Source: Agathobacter sp. (lineage in GTDB: Bacteria; Bacillota; Clostridia; Lachnospirales; Lachnospiraceae). From it: a stretch of DNA of 64,000 bases. The stretch's first letter is position 1. The number at the start of each line of letters is the position of its first letter. Location of the stretch: positions 1 through 64,000 of the forward strand of contig JAFQRZ010000024.1 in the NCBI GenBank assembly GCA_017409825.1, given 5' to 3'. Shown here in pieces: positions 51,752-58,527 of the stretch. A program made the position numbers and the translations under genes. The notes under the pieces are model-generated. The model was given only the letters and a program-made list of their open reading frames with translations. It did not search any database and was not told the origin of the DNA.

Positions 51752-52048
51752 ATGAAAACAAAAGACATACCTGCCATTGTTATGCTTTTAGCGGGCGGCG
51801 TATATTGTTTGCTTGGGATTCTTTATCAGATTCCACTCATGGATTTTTTAGTGCAATTACTGATAGTTCTACTGGTATTTTGGATGATCGGTGGAATCAT
51901 TCGTATGCTTCTGGATAAATTTATGGGCGAGATAGAGGATAAGACCAAGAAAGAAGAGGAAGAGACCGAAGAAAAAGATGCAGATGGGGAAACAGAAGAA
52001 TCCGATGAGAATTCGAAAGAAGAAACGGAAGATTCAGACGTAGAATAG
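51752..52048 (+). CDS. Small membrane protein with acidic tail, in the fla/che operon
   Basis: A 98-residue protein with two membrane helices (about 7-24 and 28-48) and a 40-residue cytoplasmic tail of almost only Glu, Asp, Lys, Thr and Ser. I recognise no family. It lies between cheD and sigD, close to both, so it is translated with them. The tail is low-complexity and may be disordered. Confidence 0.72.
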   Translation: MKTKDIPAIVMLLAGGVYCLLGILYQIPLMDFLVQLLIVLLVFWMIGGIIRMLLDKFMGEIEDKTKKEEEETEEKDADGETEESDENSKEETEDSDVE

Positions 52049-52072
52049 CATCTGGAGTTTGGGGCGATTTAG

Positions 52073-52837
52073 ATGAAGACAGTAGATACAGACAAATTAT
52101 GGAGTGAATATCAGAAAAAACCGACACAAGAGATTCGCGAACAATTAATCTTAGCTTATGCACAGCTTGTAAAATTGGTTGCGGGTCGACTTAGTATGTA
52201 TTTAGGTCATAATGTTGAATTCGATGATTTGGTAAGCTATGGTATATTCGGCTTGATAGATGCCATTGATAAATTTGATATGAACAAAAATGTCAAATTT
52301 GAAACCTACGCAAGCTTGCGCATTCGTGGTGCAATTTTGGATCAAATTCGAAAAATGGACTGGATTCCACGTACGGTTCGTCAGCGTCAACGTAAGATTG
52401 ATGAAGCGATTAAGATGGTTGAGATGCGTACAGGTAAAGCGGCTACAGATGAAGAAATCGCTGTGGAGCTGGGAATTTCAGGAGATGAATTGCTTGGTTG
52501 GCAATCACAGTTAAAGGTTACGAATGTAGTGTCTTTGAGTGAGTTTGAAGAAGCGGGTCAGGAGCCTACTTTTGAGAATGTAAATCGCAATCGTTTTGCA
52601 CAGCCAGAAGATGTTGTGGAAGAACAGGAATTAAAACAAAAATTGGTAGAGGCATTGGATATGCTTACCGAAAAAGAACGAAGAGTTATTGAATTGTACT
52701 ATTATGAGGATTTAACTTTGAAGGAAATCAGCCTCGTGCTTGAGGTGTCCGAATCTCGAGTATCTCAGCTACACACGAAGGCATTATTGAAAATGCGTAA
52801 GAAAATGGGCACATATATGGATATTTTAATGGATTAA
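52073..52837 (+). CDS. sigD: Flagellar sigma factor sigma-D / sigma-28
   Basis: A 254-residue FliA/WhiG-type sigma factor. Region 2 has LVSYGIFGLIDAIDKFD and the -10-binding segment with FETYASLRIRGAILDQIRKM; region 3 has AVELGISGDELLGW; region 4 ends SLVLEVSESRVSQLHTKALL. It transcribes late flagellar and chemotaxis genes, and being encoded at the end of the fla/che operon it makes late expression depend on the operon being read to here. Confidence 0.96.
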   Translation: MKTVDTDKLWSEYQKKPTQEIREQLILAYAQLVKLVAGRLSMYLGHNVEFDDLVSYGIFGLIDAIDKFDMNKNVKFETYASLRIRGAILDQIRKMDWIPRTVRQRQRKIDEAIKMVEMRTGKAATDEEIAVELGISGDELLGWQSQLKVTNVVSLSEFEEAGQEPTFENVNRNRFAQPEDVVEEQELKQKLVEALDMLTEKERRVIELYYYEDLTLKEISLVLEVSESRVSQLHTKALLKMRKKMGTYMDILMD

Positions 52838-52851
52838 TAAATGGAGTACTT

Positions 52852-54450
52852 ATGAAAAACCAATACTTCCAACTAGAGTTTAGAGACACGATTGCATGCC
52901 TTCATATCTATCCACCAGTAGATGGTGGAAAGATGCTCAGTATTACTGAAGTTACAGAATACTTAGCTGCGAAGAAATTGGATCAATATAATTTGAAGGA
53001 GCTTAATGCTGCTATTGTAAATCACCAGGATGATTCTGTGATTATGGTCGGAGACTGGGATGGAATCCCAATCCGTGAAGAAATGAAGGTGAATATTTCT
53101 CTTGATAAGATGAAGGTTACCTGTCGTTTTTATCCACCATCTGCTGGAAGCGGAAAGGTTCTCAATGCAGAAGATATCATCAGTGATTTAGCGTTCCGTA
53201 AGGTGAAATACGGAATTGATCAAGAAGCAGTCTTAAGCTTTTTGAATGATAGACAATATTGTACCGATTATGTATTTGCATTAGGTACACAGCCGGTACA
53301 TGGAAAAGATGCGAAAATAGAATATTTCTTTAACACCAGCAAAAATCTTCAGCCGAAACGAAATGAAGATGGTAGTGTAGATTATAAAGAATTAAACACA
53401 ATCAGCCATATACAGAAAGGCGATTTGCTGGCTCGTTTGATTAAAGAAGACCCAGGCAAGCCAGGGAAAAATGTTTTTGGCGAGGAAATCAAGCCACGTA
53501 CCGTAAGAACTGCAAAATTACAGTATGGAAATAAGATTTCCATCAATGAAGAAAAGACAGAGATTTATTCGGATGTCACAGGACACGCGAATCTTGTAAA
53601 TGAAAAGGTTTTTGTTTCTGATGTATATGATGTGCCTGCGGATGTAGATAATTCGGTGGGAAATATTCAGTACGATGGCAGTGTGGAAATCAAAGGTAAC
53701 GTAAAAACCGGTTTCATGGTTCGTGCAACAGGGGATATTATTATACATGGTGTAGTAGAAAATGCATTTGTGGAAGCTGGCGGACAGATTATTGTAAAAC
53801 AGGGAATTCACGGTATGCATAAAGGTATGTTGCAGGCTGGCACCAATGTAATGGCGAAATATATTGAAAATGCAAAGGTGTCTGCAGGAGGTTTCGTAGA
53901 AGCCGAAGCAATTTTAAATAGTGATGTATCTGCCAGAGGTGAAGTCCGAGTGCAGGGCAAAAAAGGATTAATCAATGGTGGTACGATACGTGCGGGTAGA
54001 AGTATTGAAGTAATGTATGCTGGTACGGAAATGGGAACCTTTACGACATTAGAAGTAGGTGTTGACCCAGAGAAAAAGGAACGATATCTGGAACTGAAAA
54101 AGGATGTCAGCAAAAGAGCTAAGGATTTGGAGGATATGAAGGTTATCATTGATAACTATGCTTCTATGTTAAAAAAAGGTGAAGTTCTTCCAAAGGATAA
54201 ACTGCTTTATGTGCAGAACCTTGCATTAGAGTATAAAATGAAGAAAGAAGAGTTAGAACCACTGAGAAATGAGATGCGAGTGATTCATATTGAGATGATG
54301 GAATCTGACCGTTCCTATATTGCGGTAACGCGAACGATTTTCCCAGGTGTTGTGCTTTCGATTTCAGATTTGGGATATAGCATCAAAGATAAGATGAATT
54401 ATTGCAAGTTCAAGAAAGTGGACGGAGCAATCAAGTCAGTCGGATTTTAA
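52852..54450 (+). CDS. FapA-family (DUF342) protein
   Basis: A 532-residue protein with an N-terminal charged region (about 1-170), a right-handed beta-helix of repeated strands such as NVKTGFMVRATGDIIIHGVV and VEAEAILNSDVSARGEVRV (about 255-400), and a C-terminal coiled coil (about 400-470). DUF342/FapA proteins occur near flagellar genes in many Firmicutes (YlxG-like) and in Vibrio, where FapA affects FlhF localisation and polar assembly. The function here is not known. Confidence 0.85.
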   Translation: MKNQYFQLEFRDTIACLHIYPPVDGGKMLSITEVTEYLAAKKLDQYNLKELNAAIVNHQDDSVIMVGDWDGIPIREEMKVNISLDKMKVTCRFYPPSAGSGKVLNAEDIISDLAFRKVKYGIDQEAVLSFLNDRQYCTDYVFALGTQPVHGKDAKIEYFFNTSKNLQPKRNEDGSVDYKELNTISHIQKGDLLARLIKEDPGKPGKNVFGEEIKPRTVRTAKLQYGNKISINEEKTEIYSDVTGHANLVNEKVFVSDVYDVPADVDNSVGNIQYDGSVEIKGNVKTGFMVRATGDIIIHGVVENAFVEAGGQIIVKQGIHGMHKGMLQAGTNVMAKYIENAKVSAGGFVEAEAILNSDVSARGEVRVQGKKGLINGGTIRAGRSIEVMYAGTEMGTFTTLEVGVDPEKKERYLELKKDVSKRAKDLEDMKVIIDNYASMLKKGEVLPKDKLLYVQNLALEYKMKKEELEPLRNEMRVIHIEMMESDRSYIAVTRTIFPGVVLSISDLGYSIKDKMNYCKFKKVDGAIKSVGF

Positions 54451-54465
54451 GTAGGGGGTGTCGCT

Positions 54466-54783
54466 ATGGCAATTAGTCCAATATTAAATAGTGGAATGAT
54501 TCAAAGAACAGATGATGTAGCGGCATTGAAGCTGCAACAAGATAACCGACCAATGGTGGAACAGCAGAATGCACAGACACAGATGACACGAAAAGCAGAT
54601 GAGTTCCGTCATCAGGTCGTGACACCAGCAGATTCAAATAAAGCAGATACGCATGCAGATGCGAGAGAAGAAGGGAAAAATAAATATTTTTTCCAAAAGA
54701 AAACAAATAAAAAACAAGAAGAAAAACAGGAAGACAGAGTAGTTAGAAAGTATTCTTCCAGCAGTTTTGATATGAAAGTGTAG
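54466..54783 (+). CDS. Small basic/glutamine-rich protein, function unknown
   Basis: A 105-residue soluble protein with no recognised domain. It is rich in Gln, Lys and Asp, and probably unstructured (QQNAQTQMTRKADEFRHQVV, later KTNKKQEEKQ). AGGGGGTG precedes the ATG by 7 nt. It is cotranscribed between fapA and the swrB-like gene; similar small genes occur there in other Lachnospiraceae operons as far as I recall. Confidence 0.7.
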   Translation: MAISPILNSGMIQRTDDVAALKLQQDNRPMVEQQNAQTQMTRKADEFRHQVVTPADSNKADTHADAREEGKNKYFFQKKTNKKQEEKQEDRVVRKYSSSSFDMKV

Positions 54784-54794
54784 AGGTTACGGAA

Positions 54795-55514
54795 ATGTTA
54801 GCGGCTGAAATTACTCTTATTATAATAGGCGTTGCAATGATTTTTGCGAGCTTTTATGTGACAGAAAAGCTTTCACAACAGGATATAGAGCATATTTCCA
54901 TGATGAGCGAAGCGGATTTAAAAAAGATTTCGGAAAAGCAGGTAATAGATATGCGAAATAAAGTGGAATCTGAGCTTGAAACAATGATGGATGAATCGCT
55001 TGAAGTGGTGCAGAGAGGGTTGGAAAAGGAAACGAATAAAAAGATTATGGCAGTAAGCGAGTATTCGGAAACTGTTTTAGAATCCATCAATAAATCACAT
55101 AATGAAATCACCTTTTTGTACAGTATGTTAAATGATAAACAGGCGGAAACTGCTCAGCTTGTAGGAGATTTGCAGAAGATTACGAAACAGATTCGTGACA
55201 TGGATTTGGAAAATACGATTGCGAAAGCGGAAGCAGCTGTTAGTAGTGTTCCAAGCCCAAGTGTGGAAAAAGTTTTTGAATCAATTGCAGCTCCAGCGAT
55301 AGAGGTGCCAGTTGAGACGGTGAAGGTGGTAAATGAAGAAAAGACCGAAGAAATGGTTCCAGAGATTTCGGAGGAGGCACCTGTACTAAGTAAGAATGAG
55401 CAGATTCTTCTATTATATAAGGAAGGAAAAGAAGAAGTTGAAATTGCGAAGACATTGGATTGTGGTTTGGGCGAAGTAAGACTTGTTCTGGGGTTATATA
55501 ATAATGAGGCTTAA
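54795..55514 (+). CDS. SwrB-like membrane protein with C-terminal helix-turn-helix motif
   Basis: A 239-residue protein: one N-terminal membrane helix (about 4-22), a long coiled coil (about 30-150), an acidic linker, and a C-terminal stretch (LLLYKEGKEEVEIAKTLDCG, about 200-219) that resembles a helix-turn-helix of the DUF6115 type. Bacillus SwrB has the same order of membrane helix, coil and small C-terminal domain, and the same place after sigD and before rpsB. SwrB promotes basal-body maturation and export. The link rests on position and build; sequence similarity is weak. Confidence 0.72.
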   Translation: MLAAEITLIIIGVAMIFASFYVTEKLSQQDIEHISMMSEADLKKISEKQVIDMRNKVESELETMMDESLEVVQRGLEKETNKKIMAVSEYSETVLESINKSHNEITFLYSMLNDKQAETAQLVGDLQKITKQIRDMDLENTIAKAEAAVSSVPSPSVEKVFESIAAPAIEVPVETVKVVNEEKTEEMVPEISEEAPVLSKNEQILLLYKEGKEEVEIAKTLDCGLGEVRLVLGLYNNEA

Positions 55515-56127
55515 GTATTATTTGAGAGGTGTCGGAATCGGTATTATTTTTGCTACGATGGTAATGGCCGCATCTAGTTTGTTGCACAAATATAATATAT
55601 CCGATGAGTATATTATTCAAGAAGCGCGAAAACTCGGCATGGTGATGAAGGATGAAATGAAAGAAAATAATGGCCTTTGGGGTGGCGACGAGACCGAAGA
55701 GGATTCTGCAGCAGAAAGTGAGGATGCGCAGGATAGCCAGATGTCGGAAAATCCTCAAGGGACAGAAGATACGCAGGTAGCAGGCAGTGAGGCCGCACCT
55801 TCTGAATCAGAAGGTGAGCCACAAGCTCCAGTAGAGCCAGAACCACCAGCAGAACCAGAACCGCCAGTGGAACCAGAACCACCAGTGGAATCGGAAAGTG
55901 AATCCGAAGATGTGGAATATGTTACGGTAGTAATTGTAAGTGGGGACTATGCGAGACAAGTGGCTGAGAAGGTTCGTGATGCAGGATTAATAGAAGATGC
56001 AGAAGATTTCCGTAAATATATCGGAAAAATGGGATATGGTCAGAGCATGCATCCAGGTACTTACTATATACCTGTGGGATCGGATTATGAAGAAATCTGT
56101 CAAATTCTTATAGTGAGACAATATTAG
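55504..56127 (+). CDS. Membrane protein with MltG/YceG N-terminal-like domain, no catalytic domain
   Basis: A 207-residue protein. It has a membrane helix (about 7-26), a helical stretch, an acidic linker with Pro-Glu repeats (EPEPPAEPEPPVEPEPPVE, about 110-132) and a C-terminal domain (about 143-207) with VVIVSGDYARQVAEKVRDAG and MHPGTYYIPVGSDYEEI. This resembles the LysM-like N-terminal part of the lytic transglycosylase MltG, but the catalytic domain is missing. It may localise flagellar proteins to peptidoglycan. The ATG at 55504 overlaps the previous gene by 11 bp. Last gene of the fla/che operon. Confidence 0.7.
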   Translation: MRLKYYLRGVGIGIIFATMVMAASSLLHKYNISDEYIIQEARKLGMVMKDEMKENNGLWGGDETEEDSAAESEDAQDSQMSENPQGTEDTQVAGSEAAPSESEGEPQAPVEPEPPAEPEPPVEPEPPVESESESEDVEYVTVVIVSGDYARQVAEKVRDAGLIEDAEDFRKYIGKMGYGQSMHPGTYYIPVGSDYEEICQILIVRQY

Positions 56128-56146
56128 TTAAAATAAAAGAAAATAC

Positions 56147-56175
56147 TTGCAAAGTAGCCTTTGGTGTGTTATGAT
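56147..56175 (+). promoter_or_regulatory. Promoter of rpsB-tsf, inside the fla/che terminator
   Basis: TTGCAA (56147-56152), a 17-bp spacer and TATGAT (56170-56175). The spacer contains the left arm and part of the loop of the terminator hairpin, so the two signals occupy the same DNA. Confidence 0.6.
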
Positions 56176-56190
56176 ACCAAAGGCTATTTT
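56155..56190 (+). terminator. Terminator of the fla/che operon
   Basis: A perfect 11-bp stem (TAGCCTTTGGT, 56155-56165, with ACCAAAGGCTA, 56176-56186), a 10-nt loop and TTTT. The T run is short, so some readthrough into rpsB is likely. Confidence 0.75.
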
Positions 56191-56222
56191 GATGATGTCA
56201 AAATATGCCATGTCACAATAAA

Positions 56223-56290
56223 ACACGTACGCGGATGTCAAAGCCGGTGCCAATTACGCTTGTTGGTTACTTTGGCGATGAAGTGTACGG
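56223..56290 (+). promoter_or_regulatory. Folded leader upstream of rpsB
   Basis: Three nested stems: CGTAC (56226-56230)/GTACG (56285-56289), CAAAG (56239-56243)/CTTTG (56270-56274) and CCAA (56250-56253)/TTGG (56263-56266). The outermost ends 11 bp before GGAGG. A leader of about 137 nt with nested helices fits autoregulation by ribosomal protein S2, but I do not recognise a known family. Confidence 0.4.
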
Positions 56291-56318
56291 AAGAATTCAA
56301 CCAATGGAGGTAAAGAAA

Positions 56319-57059
56319 ATGAGCGTAATTTCAATGAAACAGTTACTCGAAGCAGGTGTTCACTTTGGACATCAGACAAGAAGATGGAACCCTAAAATGG
56401 CTCCATACATCTACACAGAAAGAAATGGTATCCACATCATCGACTTACAGAAATCTGTAGGTAAAGTTGATGAAGCTTACGATGCAGTATCTGACATCGC
56501 AGCTCAGGGTGGTACAATCCTTTTCGTAGGTACAAAGAAACAGGCACAGGATGCTGTTAAATCAGAAGCAGAACGTTGCGGTATGTACTTCGTAAACGAA
56601 AGATGGTTAGGCGGTATGCTTACAAACTTCAAGACAATCCAGTCTCGTATTGCTAGACTTAAAGCAATCGAAGTTATGGCTGAAGATGGAACATTCGATG
56701 TTCTTCCAAAGAAAGAAGTTATCGCTATTAAGAAAGAATGGGAAAAACTTGAAAAGAACCTTGGCGGTATCAAAGAAATGACACGTATCCCAGATGCTAT
56801 TTTCGTAGTAGACCCTAAGAAAGAAAGAATCTGTATCCAGGAAGCTCAGTCTCTTGGTATCACACTTATCGGTATCGCTGATACAAACTGTGATCCAGAA
56901 GAATTAGATTACGTTATCCCAGGTAACGATGATGCTATCCGTGCAGTTAAATTAATCGTTGGCAAGATGGCAGATGCTGTTATCGAAGCAAAACAGGGTG
57001 AAGAAGCTGTAGCAGTAGAAGAAGTTGCAGTTGAAGAAGCTGAAGTAGTAGAAGAATAA
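56319..57059 (+). CDS. rpsB: Ribosomal protein S2
   Basis: A 246-residue 30S subunit protein. [20 protein letters not shown] and [13 protein letters not shown] are universal S2 motifs, followed by [20 protein letters not shown]. The C-terminal tail is Glu-Val-Ala-rich. The start is the ATG at 56319 with GGAGG 7 nt before it; an in-frame codon at 56205 lies in the leader and would add an unconserved extension. Codon choice is noticeably more biased than in flanking genes, as expected for high expression. Confidence 0.97.
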   Translation: MSVISMKQLLEAGVHFGHQTRRWNPKMAPYIYTERNGIHIIDLQKSVGKVDEAYDAVSDIAAQGGTILFVGTKKQAQDAVKSEAERCGMYFVNERWLGGMLTNFKTIQSRIARLKAIEVMAEDGTFDVLPKKEVIAIKKEWEKLEKNLGGIKEMTRIPDAIFVVDPKKERICIQEAQSLGITLIGIADTNCDPEELDYVIPGNDDAIRAVKLIVGKMADAVIEAKQGEEAVAVEEVAVEEAEVVEE

Positions 57060-57069
57060 TTGAACATTC

Positions 57070-57105
57070 AGAAGGGTAAGCTGGATGGTTTACCCTTCTA
57101 TTTAA
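57070..57105 (+). terminator. Hairpin between rpsB and tsf
   Basis: AGAAGGGTAA (57070-57079) pairs with TTACCCTTCT (57090-57099), 10 bp with a 10-nt loop, followed by ATTTAAATT. The tail is weak; it may attenuate transcription into tsf or stabilise the rpsB message. Confidence 0.55.
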
Positions 57106-57132
57106 ATTAAATTTATTTTGGAGGAAATTAAA

Positions 57133-58203
57133 ATGGCAATTACAGCAGCTATGGTAAAAGAATTGCGTGAAATGACAGGCGCAGGTATGATGGACTGTAA
57201 AAAAGCATTAAACGAAACAAACGGAGATATGGAAGCAGCCGTTGATGTATTAAAGAAGAGCGGTGCAGCTAAGATGGAGAAGAAAGCTTCTAGAATCGCA
57301 GCTGAAGGTATTGCACGTGTTGCTTTAAGTGGCAATGAAGCAGTTGTTGCAGAAGTAAACTCTGAAACAGACTTCGTAGCAAAGAATGAAACATTCCAGG
57401 AATTTGTACAGTTAGTAGCTGATACTGCACTTGCATCTGGCTTAAATGGTGGCAAGAATGGTGAAGACGTAGAAGCACTTCTTGAAATGAATGGTTTAAA
57501 AGATGTATTAATCGAAAAAACTGCTACTATCGGAGAAAAATTATCTGTACGTAGATTTGAAAAAGTTACTGGTGAATGTGTAGCAAGCTATATTCATGCA
57601 GGTGGTAAGATTGGTGTTCTTGTAGCAGCTGATGGTGTAGTTGATGCAAAAGAAGCGCTTACTAACGTAGCTATGCAGATTGCAGCTATGAATCCACAGT
57701 ATATCAGCAGAGATGATATTGCACAGGAAGAAATCGACAAGATGAGAGAAATCATCGTTGATTCTTCATTAAATGATCCAGCATCTCTTCCAAAGCCTAT
57801 CTTAAATGAATTAATCAACAAGGCTTGTGCTGGTGTATGGACAGCAGAAGATGTTGCTATTTACGAAGAAAAGAAGAGCAACATGAACTATTTATTCAAC
57901 TTCCTTTCAAAAGAAGCAAAGGCTGCTCTTGTAGCTTTAGCTATGGAAGACAAAGCAAATATCGTTGCAAACAAGATTTTCAACGGTGCAGTAGAAGGCC
58001 GTGTTTCTAAACAGTTAAAAGATATCTGCTTATTAGATCAGACTTATGTAAAAGCAGAAGACGGAAAACAGAGTGTTGCAGCATACCTTAAGTCTGTAAA
58101 TCCTGCTCTCGTTATCAAGAAAGCAGTTCGTTTCGAAGTAGGCGAAGGTATGGAAAAGAAAAACGAAGACTTCGCAGCAGAAGTAGCAGCTCAGATGGCT
58201 TAA
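57133..58203 (+). CDS. tsf: Translation elongation factor Ts
   Basis: A 356-residue guanine-nucleotide exchange factor for EF-Tu. The N-terminal UBA-like domain has VKELREMTGAGMMDCKKAL, and the core has EVNSETDFVAKNETF, both universal Ts motifs. It is longer than the E. coli protein (283 residues), with an extended C-terminal half. The ATG at 57133 follows TTGGAGGAAATT. Order rpsB-tsf is standard. Confidence 0.97.
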   Translation: MAITAAMVKELREMTGAGMMDCKKALNETNGDMEAAVDVLKKSGAAKMEKKASRIAAEGIARVALSGNEAVVAEVNSETDFVAKNETFQEFVQLVADTALASGLNGGKNGEDVEALLEMNGLKDVLIEKTATIGEKLSVRRFEKVTGECVASYIHAGGKIGVLVAADGVVDAKEALTNVAMQIAAMNPQYISRDDIAQEEIDKMREIIVDSSLNDPASLPKPILNELINKACAGVWTAEDVAIYEEKKSNMNYLFNFLSKEAKAALVALAMEDKANIVANKIFNGAVEGRVSKQLKDICLLDQTYVKAEDGKQSVAAYLKSVNPALVIKKAVRFEVGEGMEKKNEDFAAEVAAQMA

Positions 58204-58292
58204 TTCTTGGCTGTATACAACTATAGCTTGTATTATTATAAGTTTTGCACATACAAGATATATGAAAATTGTATAAATATACCATATAAAAT

Positions 58293-58326
58293 AACGCCAA
58301 AAAGCATTGACTTTTTGGCGTTTTTT
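58293..58326 (+). terminator. Terminator after tsf
   Basis: A perfect 12-bp stem (AACGCCAAAAAG, 58293-58304, with CTTTTTGGCGTT, 58311-58322), loop CATTGA, and TTTT. One of the clearest terminators in the window. Confidence 0.92.
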
Positions 58327-58334
58327 AGTATAAT
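58307..58334 (+). promoter_or_regulatory. Importer promoter, embedded in the tsf terminator
   Basis: TTGACT (58307-58312) starts in the terminator loop, and TATAAT (58329-58334) follows the T tract after a 16-bp spacer that is the right arm of the hairpin. Transcription would begin near 58341. Weaker hexamers downstream (TTGTAC 58400-58405 with TAAACT 58423-58428, 17-bp spacer) are a possible second promoter. Confidence 0.6.
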
Positions 58335-58527
58335 TAGGTCTATGTTGTTTGTGTCGCACGAACACTTGTCTTTAAAAATGACAAAAATTGTATTTGGTTT
58401 TGTACAATTGATATTTGTTCGGTAAACTAGACATATACGAAATCTGGTAATTAAGGGTATGTGGCTTACCCTTATTTATAAATTAATTGCAACGAAAGTT
58501 GCGAATCTCATAAAGGAGGAAATAAAT
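58335..58527 (+). other. Leader of the importer operon
   Basis: The 190-bp stretch holds no supported gene. It contains a hairpin TAAGGGTA/TACCCTTA (58452-58459/58467-58474) followed by TTTATA, and a GCAAC-GAAA-GTTGC hairpin (58489-58502) with a GNRA-type loop 7 bp before the GGAGG site. An in-frame ATG at 58459 would add 23 residues ahead of the signal peptide and is rejected. Confidence 0.55.

Noticed and set aside
55240-55758. 172-codon minus-strand frame opposite the swrB-like and MltG-like genes
   Set aside because: No ribosome site or recognisable domain, and the plus strand is covered by two well-supported genes.
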